Below are positions 1 to 9,375 of a stretch of 34,848 bases of DNA, in pieces. This DNA comes from Oligoflexia bacterium (lineage in GTDB: Bacteria > Bdellovibrionota > UBA1018 > CAIPTA01): assembly GCA_903867855.1 (NCBI GenBank), contig CAIPTA010000181.1, positions 76,038 to 110,885 on the forward strand, read 5' to 3'. Both the position numbers and the translations under genes were made by a program. Under the pieces are notes generated by a model. That model had not been told where the DNA came from. It searched no databases and worked only from the letters and a program-made list of their open reading frames with translations. Position 1 is the first letter of the stretch, and the number at the start of each line of letters is the position of its first letter.

Positions 1-3000
1 TGGCGATGGCTTGGCGCATGGTGGCGATGGTTGCTGGATCAAAAATTGCGTCGAAGTTTTGTTTACTCATGAGCGCAGTTTCTAGTTTCGATGGCACCTC
101 AGAGTTTGGAATGGTTCTGAATGCCTCTTGCACATTGCTTCGCACCAACGCTTTTAAGAGTTGATCCACCATGCCTGATTGCACCATATTATTGATCAGA
201 TTTATTTTCGCTTGGTCAGAGCCAACTACACCAAAGTCGTTAAAGAGTTTTGTCATTACCTCTTTAATATCCATTCCCGCTTGATTTACATCGTAATCGA
301 TAAATTGACCGATGGTTTGGGATAATCCCTGCAGCACGCCCGTAGGATTAATCTTTGCTAGACTATCTTCATTATAGGTTGTGCTTGGCATCAGAATGGA
401 TAGGCATGGTATGAGCTTGCTCACTTGATCTTTCAAGAGAGCCGCTTCAGGAGTTTCATTACTTGAGGCCATCCAAGTGCGGGATTGGCTATCGATGAGG
501 GATACTGCACTGCTCTCTAGTATTGTAGCGCAGCCAGTGAGCCGATCTAGATAACCATTATCCATATCAGTTTTGTGAACCTCATCCAGACAGCCATTAA
601 AATCAGCTAAGTATTTTGCAATTTCCGCTTGGCGCTGTTGAACCACAGTGCCACCAAGTGCGCTTACGAGGGTGCTATTTAATTCGATGCTTCCAATACT
701 TCGCGCCAGATTGGTGGAATAGTCCTTCGCGCAATTATTCATTGCTTCCGTTAGCGCAGAGCCACCTCCCGCCTCGCTAAGGCAATTTTTTAGAGTGGCA
801 TTAAGCGCGATTTCATCTTTAACCGGTTTTGGGGATTTTAGCACACTCAGGATTTCATTTCTGCCTGCCTGGGTGGCGATTGCATAGGTGCCATCTCTTT
901 GTAGATTATCGGTGCACGCATCGCGAGCCTTGGAATCATTTCCCTTCACGTTCGTGAGGCAGGTTCGCAGGGAGGCTAAGAGCTGCGCTTCAATATTGGC
1001 GCGCACTTGATTGTCTGCCGGGCTATCGCCGGGAAGATGGCTTTCAATTTGTGCGTGCAAAGCGAATCCACCGATTTTTGCAGTAAGGGAGCTCACTAAG
1101 GTATTGGAGCAACTCGTTACATTGGCCACATAATCGCCGATGCTAAAAGAAGTTCCTTTTTTCTGGTCTAGGCAGGTAGTGAACGAGCTTTGAAAATCTT
1201 TCCTAAAATTTTCCAGATCACTCTCTTTTCCTGCAAAGTAGGGTTCGGCGGTTTTATTAAAGTCTGTAAGGCCTAGCTGCATGGTGAATGCTTTAATTGC
1301 CTCTTTGAAGCATCCATTTAATCCATCATCATTAGCGCTTCTTGAAGTAACATTTCTATCGAGACAAATATTCAATTGGCTTTGCACTGTATTGATGATT
1401 TCGGTTTTACTCGTACTGCTCAGACCGAGGGCGCTGGGCCCGCCATTGGCATTGACGAAGGTATCAAATTGCTCTGGAAATACAGTGGCGGCAATTGTTT
1501 TTGCCCCATTTTTCTTGAGCGTTACGATGCAACCGGCAAGTTTTGCATTGGTGGGAAGTTTTCCTAAGCAAGCTGCGAAATCAGTATCGACTAATTGGTG
1601 CACGATTCTTGTGTCTTGCTCTGGTGTAACATTCCCTTTTAATGTTTCTTCTAAACTGAATTTGGCTACTTTTAGAGCGGCTTCTTTTATGGTTGAACCG
1701 GTGCAGATATTAATCGACTGATTCATCGAATCGGCGCTGCTACCAGATCCTTTTGTTGCGCTAGGTAAAATCGAGTTCGGTAGGTGGCTTTTAAGGCAGC
1801 TCTCTAGATTACCAATGATGCTGGGGCGCAGGCTTGGATTGCTTTTTGCGAGGCCACTTGGAATTTGCTTGGCTAAAAGGTTATTGGCAATGGTGCTAGT
1901 GAAAACTACCACCGCACTTCGCAAACAGCTGTTAAGTGCACTATCACTTTGACTCCCATTCCAACATGAATCTAGTGCTTTTTTCCCTTGGGTATAGCTC
2001 GGTTCAAGATTCACGGCGCCGAGGTTCGAAATAATATTTTGTTTATACAGAGCGAGGGATACTAGATAGATGCCTTGATTGCCTGCATCTTTTTGACAGT
2101 TCGTGGTTTGCACCAAGCCATTTTCATCCTTTAGGCCCGTGGCCTGATTTCTGGCGAAACAAGCATTGTATTGTTTTACCAGCGTATCGGCGAGAATTTT
2201 TTGTTCAGCCGCAGAGGGAATTGCGGATCGCACCGTTGGATCGCTTCCTACTATTCTTGGAATCACGAGATCAGCGGCTCTTGTCATCAATTGGTTTACA
2301 CAATTCGTAAAGCCATTTGTGGCAGTGCTCGTTATTTTTACTAAGCAGCTTCGATATTCCGGTGCCGTTTGTGCTAAAATGTGCGCAGAATCGTTGGGCA
2401 CAATACCGTGGAGCGTATTGCTCGCCACTTCGTAAACCACTCCCAGTTCGATATTCTTGATAGCATCGGGGGAGTAAGCGTCTACACAATGTTGTGCCGC
2501 AAAAAAGGAAGTCGATTTTCCGATGCAGGCATCGATTGGCGCCTTCACAGCTTTTTCCCAACTAGTTTGACGATCTGGAGAAACGCCTTGAGATTGCATA
2601 ATGGTGCCAATAATTCGGATTAAAACTTGATCGGCAATATATTTCACGGCACTGATCGAGCTCTCGTTGGTAATACCATTCTTAAAAATCACATTATTTA
2701 CATGATCACTAATTTCACGTTCGATGCCTGCCTTTAGTTTAGGGTCGGAAAAGAAGGAGCTAATACTAGGATTGTTTAATTTATCAGCTACGATTTGATC
2801 GATATGGATGAAGTAATCTTTAATGATGCCACCGGCCACGAAGAGCCCTGCGCCAGCGAGATTTGATTCGATTGGTCCTAGTAGTTTTTCATTGCTTGGA
2901 TCGTAGTTAGCTGTCTGAATTAAGGTCGGCAAGGAGTCGTCGCCAAGGGCAAACCTCTCTCCGATAGGAAGTGTGAGTAGAAGAAATAGGATGGATCTAA

Positions 3001-3022
3001 TAGTAAATCGAAGCAAAACCAT
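1..3022 (-). CDS. Very large exported protein with tandem paired-cysteine repeats (5' 1007 codons, runs off the left edge)
   Basis: The minus strand is open without a stop from the ATG at 3022 to the window edge. Residues 1-25 look like a signal peptide: Arg near the start, a core SILFLLLTLP, and a plausible cut after RFA. I recognise no known domain. All 23 cysteines fall in one register: pairs 166/179, 226/241, 288/309, 353/366, 409/440, 485/498, 553/571, 617/638, 688/703, 747/764 and 811/831, then a single C873. First cysteines are 56-76 residues apart (mean about 64). In every unit the residue three before the first Cys is hydrophobic (I, Y, L or F) and the next is usually Leu. Between pairs the sequence looks mainly helical. 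This suggests a chain of helical modules, each stapled by a disulfide after export. An in-frame ATG at 3046 is an alternative start, but it would put eight polar residues before the signal core. Neither start has a clear Shine-Dalgarno site. Function unknown. Confidence 0.82.
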   Translation of the reverse strand, partial: MVLLRFTIRSILFLLLTLPIGERFALGDDSLPTLIQTANYDPSNEKLLGPIESNLAGAGLFVAGGIIKDYFIHIDQIVADKLNNPSISSFFSDPKLKAGIEREISDHVNNVIFKNGITNESSISAVKYIADQVLIRIIGTIMQSQGVSPDRQTSWEKAVKAPIDACIGKSTSFFAAQHCVDAYSPDAIKNIELGVVYEVASNTLHGIVPNDSAHILAQTAPEYRSCLVKITSTATNGFTNCVNQLMTRAADLVIPRIVGSDPTVRSAIPSAAEQKILADTLVKQYNACFARNQATGLKDENGLVQTTNCQKDAGNQGIYLVSLALYKQNIISNLGAVNLEPSYTQGKKALDSCWNGSQSDSALNSCLRSAVVVFTSTIANNLLAKQIPSGLAKSNPSLRPSIIGNLESCLKSHLPNSILPSATKGSGSSADSMNQSINICTGSTIKEAALKVAKFSLEETLKGNVTPEQDTRIVHQLVDTDFAACLGKLPTNAKLAGCIVTLKKNGAKTIAATVFPEQFDTFVNANGGPSALGLSSTSKTEIINTVQSQLNICLDRNVTSRSANDDGLNGCFKEAIKAFTMQLGLTDFNKTAEPYFAGKESDLENFRKDFQSSFTTCLDQKKGTSFSIGDYVANVTSCSNTLVSSLTAKIGGFALHAQIESHLPGDSPADNQVRANIEAQLLASLRTCLTNVKGNDSKARDACTDNLQRDGTYAIATQAGRNEILSVLKSPKPVKDEIALNATLKNCLSEAGGGSALTEAMNNCAKDYSTNLARSIGSIELNSTLVSALGGTVVQQRQAEIAKYLADFNGCLDEVHKTDMDNGYLDRLTGCATILESSAVSLIDSQSRTWMASSNETPEAALLKDQVSKLIPCLSILMPSTTYNEDSLAKINPTGVLQGLSQTIGQFIDYDVNQAGMDIKEVMTKLFNDFGVVGSDQAKINLINNMVQSGMVDQLLKALVRSNVQEAFRTIPNSEVPSKLETALMSKQNFDAIFDPATIATMRQAIA

Positions 3023-3121
3023 GGTGTCTTGTCGACCATCTACCATGGATTATTGAGTGGATTCGGCCGCTTCTAGTGGAGGCATTAATTTACCTGATAC
3101 CAAGTGAAGCGTCTAAAGTGC

Positions 3122-3772
3122 TTAAAGGTGCTGTATTAATTCATCGGCACTAAAACGTACCTTGGGGGCGGTAGAGCTTTTGTCTGCTGTGCTTCGATAC
3201 CCCGCGGGGCAGGCCACCACAGCGTGATAGTCTGTTTTGCTCAATCCCAAAATTTCGTTGTACCTGGCTGGCTCGAAACCTTCCATGGCACAGGTATCAA
3301 TTTGCAGAGCGGCAGCAGAGGTCATGAAATTACCAAGGGCGATATAGGCTTGCCGCGCACACCATTCGCTCGCAATTTTTGAGCGCGGGCCATGCACGAA
3401 ATCTCCAAGCATCATATTACGATAGCCCGCTAAGCTCTCCAGGGGCGCTCCACGAGCTTTGCTCACGCTCTGAAGGAAATGATCCACATATTGCTCAGAA
3501 ACCGATTTTAACGTGGCGAATACCACGAAGTGTGAACAATCTTCCACTTGGCTTTGATTCCAGGAGGCTACGCGCAGAGTTTTTCGTAAGGCGCTATCTT
3601 GGATCACGAGAAACTTCCAGGGTTGAATTCCGTAGGAGGAGGCGGTGAGGAGGAGGCTCTTCTCTAGGGTGGACCAATCGGACGCGCTGATTTTTTTGGT
3701 GGCGTCGAACTGTTTCGTGGCGTAGCGAAAGTTTTGAATTTCTAGGAGTTGTTCGGGTGTTAGTTTTGTCAT
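3122..3772 (-). CDS. NfsB-like NAD(P)H-dependent FMN nitroreductase
   Basis: The 216-residue product matches the NfsB/nitroreductase family in length and layout. It has the N-terminal Arg-rich FMN-phosphate segment (FRYATKQFD), the central GIQPWKF segment, and a C-terminal half with WCARQAYIALGNF and AMEGFEP, as in E. coli NfsB. Members are cytoplasmic FMN homodimers that reduce nitro compounds, quinones or flavins with NAD(P)H; the physiological substrate cannot be read from sequence. The frame stays open upstream to 3880, but that extension would run through the terminator of the preceding gene, so the ATG at 3772 is the start. No Shine-Dalgarno site is seen. TATACT (3779-3784) lies 6 nt before the ATG, which suggests a leaderless transcript. 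Confidence 0.9.
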   Translation of the reverse strand: MTKLTPEQLLEIQNFRYATKQFDATKKISASDWSTLEKSLLLTASSYGIQPWKFLVIQDSALRKTLRVASWNQSQVEDCSHFVVFATLKSVSEQYVDHFLQSVSKARGAPLESLAGYRNMMLGDFVHGPRSKIASEWCARQAYIALGNFMTSAAALQIDTCAMEGFEPARYNEILGLSKTDYHAVVACPAGYRSTADKSSTAPKVRFSADELIQHL

Positions 3773-3794
3773 GCGATGAGTATAAATCGAGAGC

Positions 3795-3826
3795 AAAAAA
3801 AAAGCCGGAATTTCTTCCGGCTTTTT
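3795..3826 (-). terminator. Strong intrinsic terminator after the clostripain gene
   Basis: A perfect 12-bp stem (3799-3810 with 3815-3826, core GCCGGAA) has a 4-nt loop. On the minus strand it is followed by nine T residues (3803-3795). It begins about 20 bp after the stop codon of the C11 protease gene and separates it from the nitroreductase. The plus-strand side has a shorter T run. Confidence 0.92.
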
Positions 3827-3846
3827 GAGGATGCAGACCGCTAGAA

Positions 3847-5052
3847 CTAGTTGTTCAAGGCTTTTACTACATCGCCCCAACCTGTTACTTGGTTGAAGTT
3901 CAAGCTGCCATACTTAGCTTGGTATTCGGAGTAGTCGCTGCTATTCGATGGGAGCCAAATAGAAAGGCCGTGTGCATTTCTATATTTGTCGGTTGCATCG
4001 CTTTCGATCACAAGCGCTGCAGCTGCAGAGCGAGCATTCGCAATGGCAGAATCGCCGCGTAGAAGATTAGCGGATTCCAAGTTGTTCGTGAAATCCACGA
4101 AATCCTTGTAGTCGGCATACTCGAAGCTTTGGCTAGAATCAGCAGCCTTTAGCACCGCGGCTTTCTTCGATGCGATTAGGCCTTTTAGTTTTTGTCCAAG
4201 ATCTTTGATGCTGCTATTAAACGCATCAAGTTTGGTGAGATCCATGGCTGACATGGTTACATCGCTATTCGAGTATACGCCGCCATCGGAATAGGCTTTT
4301 ACGTATTCACTCGAGAGGAGCTTAGAAACATCAGCTGACGACATGGTTGGGTTCGCGGTCCACTTGGCAAGGAATGGTTGGTATGGCCAGCCATCGCCTG
4401 GTTCCGTCTCTTCTGAGCCTACGAAATAGTTTACGCTTGTATTCATTTCGCTGGCCACTTCTGCCATCGCCATGAGGCAAGCGTCGCTGCCGTATACATC
4501 CACTTTTTGGCCTAGGATTTTGGAGATGTCCGTCATCGCTTCACCCAATTGTTGTGTGGTAATGAAGTGACCCGAGCGATCGTCCCAGCTGATGTCGTAG
4601 GGCTTAATGCGGGCGCCGTTATTGTTGATGAAGGCTTGGTGCCAGCCGCCGCCGTGATCCCAAACGGAAACGAAGTAATGCTTAGCGGGGTAGTTTTTCG
4701 CAGCCCAAGTAACGAAATCCACAAGGCTGTGGTAATCGCCCATATCTACTAAACCAGGGTTATTTACAGTAGGAGACATAACTTTTTTAGGATTATTGCT
4801 CTTCTTGATATAGAGGCGCTTTGTGGTGCTAGCTGCCATCGAGGCCCATTGCACTACGATATTTACTTGGTCGGTAGAGCCCACTTTTTCCATATCGATA
4901 ATATTTTTCGATCCGTAGCTATCGAGGTTATTGTGACCGTTCAAAAAAATGAAATAGCTCCATTCCTTGAGGTCTGCTGCTTTGGCTGTATTGACTTGTA
5001 ACGTCGCCAGGCAAAGAGCTGCTAGGCTGATAATCGAAATCCGTTTACGCAT
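3847..5052 (-). CDS. Exported clostripain-family cysteine peptidase (MEROPS C11)
   Basis: This 401-residue protein has a signal peptide (residues 1-25, MRKR then a hydrophobic core, cut near AKA/AD). The C11 signature is clear: the catalytic His in WDHGGGW (H133) and the catalytic Cys in GSDACLMA (C192), each after a predicted beta strand as in caspase-like folds. An EETEPGDGWPY segment follows, also typical of the family. Clostripains cut after basic residues and are often activated by self-cleavage; the specificity here is inferred only. A good ribosome site (GGAGGAAG) sits 6-7 nt before the ATG at 5052. The gene stands alone between a degenerate ATPase gene upstream and its own terminator downstream. 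The 126 bp before it are A/T-rich, with no confident promoter. Confidence 0.92.
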   Translation of the reverse strand: MRKRISIISLAALCLATLQVNTAKAADLKEWSYFIFLNGHNNLDSYGSKNIIDMEKVGSTDQVNIVVQWASMAASTTKRLYIKKSNNPKKVMSPTVNNPGLVDMGDYHSLVDFVTWAAKNYPAKHYFVSVWDHGGGWHQAFINNNGARIKPYDISWDDRSGHFITTQQLGEAMTDISKILGQKVDVYGSDACLMAMAEVASEMNTSVNYFVGSEETEPGDGWPYQPFLAKWTANPTMSSADVSKLLSSEYVKAYSDGGVYSNSDVTMSAMDLTKLDAFNSSIKDLGQKLKGLIASKKAAVLKAADSSQSFEYADYKDFVDFTNNLESANLLRGDSAIANARSAAAALVIESDATDKYRNAHGLSIWLPSNSSDYSEYQAKYGSLNFNQVTGWGDVVKALNN

Positions 5053-5178
5053 CTGTTCTTCCTCCGTGAAGATTTAGTTATGTGTAAAAAGTCTAATCAA
5101 GTTTCGCGGGGTATTCTATAAAATATTCAAATCTAAATAGAATTCTTTTACACGCTTGCGTTTTTTATAATGTAAAAA

Positions 5179-6570
5179 TTACAATCGCATGGCATTGAGT
5201 ATTGGAATAAATAAAAGTAGTTGATAGATGAGATAGGCCGGAATGATCCAGAAATTTGAAGGAGCCGTGAAAACAAACGCAGAGCCGAGCGCGATATAAC
5301 AAAGAAATAGTGCCAGATTCTGCCTCTGGATCTGGCGCTTTTTGTGGATTAAAGAAATGCCAGCAAGATATTGACCGAGATTTTCATCAGGCGCGAGGCG
5401 CTTCGTTTTTCGGGGCTTCAGAGTATTTGGTAATTCAGATTGCGCGGCCTCACTAGCGCCGGAATAGATATCTTGCACGGCTAAGCCAGCACAAAAGGCC
5501 TCGATGGCCGCCTTGGTAGCCTCCGCACTAGCAATGGCCCCCACGCGGAGCTTCGCCAAGGAGTCAACGATACTTTTGGCATTCGGAATGATGCTATCCG
5601 TGAACACAAAGTTTCCGATTAAAGTATTGTTATGGTGTAGAGCAAGTGCGCGATGGCCGTCAATGGCGGATGGGGAGAGCTGCAGCTCTAGATTATCCAC
5701 TCGTGCGGATAGAGAGGCCCCGGTTTTATTCCAGTCTTCCACGAGAAGCGCTGGAGTAGATTTCTCCCTAGCCGCTTGGGTGATTGCGGTGTGAAGGGGG
5801 GTATCATCGTAACGACTTAAACCAAACGCAAAAGTGAGGAGGCGACTTTCGTCCCAAGCCTTATTTTCAATCCGTATTTCTTTGAGCACTGGCCGGCCTT
5901 GGCTAAGTGCCAGATATGGATTGAAGATTAAGGAATCGAGCTGTGTCTCTTCCATCATGCTCTTCTCGTTTGGATAGAAGAGGCCGATGGATCGCAGACG
6001 CTGCCGTGTGAGTCGATAGGGAATTACTTGGGAAAGAAAGAAACCACTGGGAGAGGCAAAGAAAGCAGCCAAGAAGAGCTGGTGAATAGAGCGAGCAAAA
6101 CAAAATGGAATTAATCCAATCGCCAGCGCTATCCATAGAAAAGCCTTCGGCGCGCGATCCTCGAGGCGCTGCTGAATGATTGTATTTATTTTGCAGTGCT
6201 CAAATCGTCGCAAAGTTCTCGCGATGATTTTTCCATTCTTATTTACTGTTCCTGCGTAGATGCCCGCTCCGGGGCCTTTGCTCTTCGTTTCTTGTCCGCC
6301 GATATCGCTCTCATCAAAAAAACCAGAACCAGTGAGAATAACCGCATCCAGGGGAACGCTCTCACCTGGTTCCAGGCGGAACAAATAACCAGGAGTGAAC
6401 TCCTCCACCGGAAGTTTACTTTCAAGGTCTGTATCGATCACTAGGGTGGCCATTTTAGGAAGTTGGGAGCGTAAGTCTAGGCCCTCTTCCTTATCTTCTT
6501 TGCGAAAGTGAAGTAGTAGTAGCGGAAAGTGGAGAAGGGATGGCAGCCAAACTAGAAGAAAAAATACCAT
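5179..6570 (-). CDS. Degenerate heavy-metal (P1B-like) P-type ATPase, catalytic motifs lost
   Basis: The 463-residue product aligns by eye with CopA/CcoI-type ATPases from the actuator domain on: PGESVPLDAVILTG, then DESDIGGQE, then IYAGTVNKNGKII. The key motifs have changed. TGE of the actuator is GGQ (91-93), the metal-site CPC in the membrane helix is SPS (173-175), and the phosphorylation motif DKTGTLT is NPYLALS (217-223), so the phosphorylated Asp is Asn. The GDGxND hinge is also missing, and only about five membrane segments remain (near 3-22, 143-159, 163-183, 418-435, 437-460). The N-domain region (HTAI near 258, IDGHRAL near 300) is still readable. The frame is unbroken, so this looks like a retained pseudoenzyme rather than a decaying gene. 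It starts 3 bp after the methyltransferase stop and is probably co-transcribed with it. Confidence 0.75.
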   Translation of the reverse strand: MVFFLLVWLPSLLHFPLLLLHFRKEDKEEGLDLRSQLPKMATLVIDTDLESKLPVEEFTPGYLFRLEPGESVPLDAVILTGSGFFDESDIGGQETKSKGPGAGIYAGTVNKNGKIIARTLRRFEHCKINTIIQQRLEDRAPKAFLWIALAIGLIPFCFARSIHQLFLAAFFASPSGFFLSQVIPYRLTRQRLRSIGLFYPNEKSMMEETQLDSLIFNPYLALSQGRPVLKEIRIENKAWDESRLLTFAFGLSRYDDTPLHTAITQAAREKSTPALLVEDWNKTGASLSARVDNLELQLSPSAIDGHRALALHHNNTLIGNFVFTDSIIPNAKSIVDSLAKLRVGAIASAEATKAAIEAFCAGLAVQDIYSGASEAAQSELPNTLKPRKTKRLAPDENLGQYLAGISLIHKKRQIQRQNLALFLCYIALGSAFVFTAPSNFWIIPAYLIYQLLLFIPILNAMRL

Positions 6571-6573
6571 CGA

Positions 6574-7359
6574 TTAACTCTTAATGATTCGTTTCGTGCC
6601 TGTTTGGGATTGGCGATAAAATTCGGAGAGAAATATTCCTGCCGCCACGGAAACATTGAGGCTCTCCACCGCATCGCTGCCTGGAATGCGAACAATGAAA
6701 TCCGCTTCTCGTAAAAGCGAGGAGGAAACCCCATTAACTTCATTTCCCATCACGATAATACTGCGCGGAGCAAAGCGAGTTTCATACACACTATAGGCAT
6801 TATGAGCCATGGCAGACGCATAGATTGTGAAATTCTTTTTCTTCAGTTCCTGCAGGGCAGCTCCCGCGTTTTCGATTCTCACAAGCTCTACGCATTCAGC
6901 GCCGCCTTCAGAAGTGCGGTTCGCGGAGGGAGAAAGGCGAGGCACATTGCTCTTTTCACCAATAATATATTTCATGCCGAAGTGAGCTGCAGTTCGCAAA
7001 ATCGCGCCGAGGTTATGGGGGTTCTGCACGCCATCTAAAAATAAGGCCTGCACTCGCTCTTCGCGCTTGATGGCCTCCAGAAAGTTTTCCAGGCGTAAAC
7101 TCTTTTTTTCCTTCGCCACCACGCAGATGCCTTGGTGGTGCATGGAGTCTGTTAATTTTTCTAGATCCTCATTTTCCACCACGTGAAAGGCTTTGCGCTG
7201 AGCTGAGCACCATTTGGTGAGCTCGGTGTATTCTCTCTCTAGGTCGCGGCGAACATATACGCGGATCACATCATTTGGTCTGGCTTTCCAGAGCGCGATA
7301 CAAGCATTTTTTCCAAAGTAGCGAAGTTCGTCTTTTGTGAGGTGTGGTCGCTTTTGCAT
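6574..7359 (-). CDS. SpoU/TrmH-family RNA 2'-O-ribose methyltransferase
   Basis: The 261-residue protein has an N-terminal substrate-binding region (to about residue 85) and a C-terminal SPOUT domain with all three motifs: motif 1 DGVQNPHNLGAILRTA (109-124, catalytic-type Arg122), motif 2 IVMGNEVNGVS (202-212) and motif 3 IPGSDAVESLNVSVA (225-239). These bind S-adenosylmethionine in the trefoil knot. It resembles RlmB and YfiF; the target nucleotide in rRNA or tRNA cannot be assigned. The ATG at 7359 directly follows the gpmA stop codon, so the two are translated from one message. Confidence 0.93.
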   Translation of the reverse strand: MQKRPHLTKDELRYFGKNACIALWKARPNDVIRVYVRRDLEREYTELTKWCSAQRKAFHVVENEDLEKLTDSMHHQGICVVAKEKKSLRLENFLEAIKREERVQALFLDGVQNPHNLGAILRTAAHFGMKYIIGEKSNVPRLSPSANRTSEGGAECVELVRIENAGAALQELKKKNFTIYASAMAHNAYSVYETRFAPRSIIVMGNEVNGVSSSLLREADFIVRIPGSDAVESLNVSVAAGIFLSEFYRQSQTGTKRIIKS

Positions 7360-8100
7360 CTATTTTGCCTTGCCTTGTTTGGCAACAGCTTCGGCAGCTG
7401 CTGCCGCGGCCTTTGGATCGCCCAGGTAGCGATGGCTGATGGGCTGCAAATTCGCATCTAGCTCGTAAAGTAGTGGAATGCCTGTGGGGATATTCAGCTC
7501 CATAATTTCTGCATCCGACATATTGTCTAAATGTTTCACTAGGGCGCGCAGGCTATTCCCATGAGCGGCTACAATCACCCTTTTTCCATTTTTGATGGCA
7601 GGAGCGATAGTGGAGTTCCAGTAGGGCAGCATTCGCTCTACAGTATTTTTTAAAGCTTCTCCAGCCGGTGGATTTGGAAGATCGCGGTAGCGAGGATCAT
7701 GCTTTGGATGACGTTTATCGTCGTCCGCTAGCATCGGCGGCAACACATCAAAGCTGCGGCGCCAGATATGCACTTGCTCATCGCCATATTTTTTTGCGGT
7801 TTCAGCCTTATCTAATCCTTGCAGAGCTCCATAGTGGCGCTCATTGAGGCGCCAGCTGCGTTCCACTGGAATCCAAAGGAGATCTAATTCCTCCTGCACA
7901 ATCCAAAGGGTGCGAATGGCACGCTTCAATACAGAGCTATAGGCGCAATCAAATTGAAAGCCTGCTTCGCGAAGGATAGTGCCCGCTTGTTTTGCTTCTT
8001 GGAGGCCTTTTGCAGAGAGATCTACATCAGTCCAACCTGTAAAACGATTTTCTTGGTTCCAGGTGCTCTCGCCATGACGAAGTAAAACAAGTTGATGCAT
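7360..8100 (-). CDS. gpmA: 2,3-bisphosphoglycerate-dependent phosphoglycerate mutase
   Basis: The enzyme interconverts 3- and 2-phosphoglycerate in glycolysis and gluconeogenesis through a phosphohistidine. LLRHGES gives the phosphorylated His9, RLNERHYG gives Glu87 and VAAHGNSLR gives the second His (180). The length is 246 residues against about 250 for E. coli GpmA. The frame is open back to 8148, but the ATG at 8100 has a ribosome site (GAGGA) about 8 nt upstream and starts right before the first beta strand, so I chose it. The C-terminal tail is unusually Ala-rich ([14 protein letters not shown]). It lies 48 bp after the polymerase gene, in the rocD-led run. Confidence 0.96.
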   Translation of the reverse strand: MHQLVLLRHGESTWNQENRFTGWTDVDLSAKGLQEAKQAGTILREAGFQFDCAYSSVLKRAIRTLWIVQEELDLLWIPVERSWRLNERHYGALQGLDKAETAKKYGDEQVHIWRRSFDVLPPMLADDDKRHPKHDPRYRDLPNPPAGEALKNTVERMLPYWNSTIAPAIKNGKRVIVAAHGNSLRALVKHLDNMSDAEIMELNIPTGIPLLYELDANLQPISHRYLGDPKAAAAAAEAVAKQGKAK

Positions 8101-8148
8101 AGGGATTTCCTCTTCTCTAAAAATACTCGGAATTGCTTCAGTGAACAA

Positions 8149-9375
8149 CTAAAGAATTTCGGTTTCGATATCAGGAATATTGGTAAACGCTATGCGTGTG
8201 GGAGCGGCACCGCTGATAGCTTGTTGGCTTGCAAAATTTAGGGTTCCTTTGCCGAAGCGAGCATTGATACCGTCTAAAGCCTCTGATAATTTTTCCCGGC
8301 GCGGATTGGCGAAGAGAGAGAGCGTGTGATTCTCGTCGGAAACGAGGCCTTCCAGCACCACGCCTGTTTTTAAGGGGGTGGCAAAGCGAGGCACGGTTCG
8401 CCAGAGTTCGCGCAAGGCTTCGAGCAGTGTGATATCATCGCGGCACTCTAAAAAGCTGATATTCTCTTGAAAGTTCTCGTCGCGGTCGGAAAAGCTAATG
8501 GAAAGACTCAAGCGACTGCACCAGAAATTTTCCTTTCTCAATCGGGCCGCGCTTTTGTGGAGTAGCTTTTGGGTTACCAAAAAGGCTTTTTCTTTTTCCC
8601 GCATTTCCGGGGCTAGAACGTGAGAGTGGCCGATGCTCCTGCGGTTCGTTTGGCGATCTTCGGTTTGCTCCCCGCGCAGCCACTGGAACATATATTCCCC
8701 ATTGATGCCGCCCCAGGCTTGCCGCATTTCTTCGATCGTTAAACTGAGGAGTTTGGTCATGTCGCGCACGCCGAGAAGCATGAGACGCTTTTCCATTTGC
8801 GCACCAATTCCCGGCAGATCACGAGGCTTCAAGGTGAGTAATTTTTCGCGCAGTTCGCTTTTGCGAAATACGGTGAGTCCATCTGGTTTTTGAAAATCAG
8901 AAGCCACTTTCGCGAGAAAGCGATTCGGCGCAAGCCCCACGGAACAGCGAAGATAGTCGCCCGCATTTTTCAAAATACTTTGTTTTACTTGGTGGCCGAG
9001 CTGGGTGGCGTTTGGAATTTCTTGCTCTTTGCCCATGAGCTTGCAGGCCATTTCATCGATGCTTTGTACCGCTGTGATCGGAAGACATTTCTCCACCGCT
9101 CGAACAATTTTCTCATGATACTCGATATACTTGGAGTGATCACCGGCAATGAGGGTGATTTCTGGGCAGAGTCGTTTCGCCTCAGCTACGCGGGTGCCCG
9201 TTTTGATACCGAGCAATTTTGCTTCATGGCTCGCGGCGATGCAGGAGGTGGTATCGGCAAGCATTGGCACCACCGCCACTGGGCGCCCACGGAGTTTGGG
9301 ATTTATTTGTTGCTCTACGCTCGCGAAGTAAGAGTTAAGGTCAACGAAGAGCCATTGCACTCTATCTCTGATCAT
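8149..9375 (-). CDS. Y-family translesion DNA polymerase (DinB/UmuC-like)
   Basis: The 408-residue polymerase has the palm motif [12 protein letters not shown] (Asp12) and SIDEM (Asp107, Glu108), which supply the metal-binding acids, then the thumb GIG helix-hairpin-helix ([10 protein letters not shown]) and a little-finger domain. Near the C-terminus HTLSLF (350-355) resembles the beta-clamp motif QLSLF. It is followed by a tail like that of UmuC-type proteins ([17 protein letters not shown]). It is longer than Pol IV (about 350), so I do not name it dinB. The frame is open to 9411, but the ATG at 9375 overlaps the rocD stop as ATGA and puts the first catalytic Asp at the usual distance from the start. 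Likely SOS or stress bypass of lesions; no LexA site was found. Confidence 0.9.
   Translation of the reverse strand: MIRDRVQWLFVDLNSYFASVEQQINPKLRGRPVAVVPMLADTTSCIAASHEAKLLGIKTGTRVAEAKRLCPEITLIAGDHSKYIEYHEKIVRAVEKCLPITAVQSIDEMACKLMGKEQEIPNATQLGHQVKQSILKNAGDYLRCSVGLAPNRFLAKVASDFQKPDGLTVFRKSELREKLLTLKPRDLPGIGAQMEKRLMLLGVRDMTKLLSLTIEEMRQAWGGINGEYMFQWLRGEQTEDRQTNRRSIGHSHVLAPEMREKEKAFLVTQKLLHKSAARLRKENFWCSRLSLSISFSDRDENFQENISFLECRDDITLLEALRELWRTVPRFATPLKTGVVLEGLVSDENHTLSLFANPRREKLSEALDGINARFGKGTLNFASQQAISGAAPTRIAFTNIPDIETEIL

Noticed and set aside
1281..2623. Plus-strand open frames of 60-146 codons within the first 3 kb
   Set aside because: They lie antisense to one continuous 1007-codon minus-strand frame with signal peptide and regular cysteine spacing, and show no family features or ribosome sites.
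3062..3080. Sequence sharing GGCCGCTTCTAG with a standard cloning prefix
   Set aside because: The flanking EcoRI, NotI and XbaI sites are incomplete and the surroundings are ordinary intergenic DNA; chance resemblance.
3773..3880. 36-residue N-terminal extension of the nitroreductase
   Set aside because: It would be encoded by the terminator hairpin and the 3' end of the preceding gene; family members start at the internal Met.
8101..8148. 16-residue N-terminal extension of GpmA
   Set aside because: A ribosome site and the family-standard N-terminus both support the ATG at 8100.
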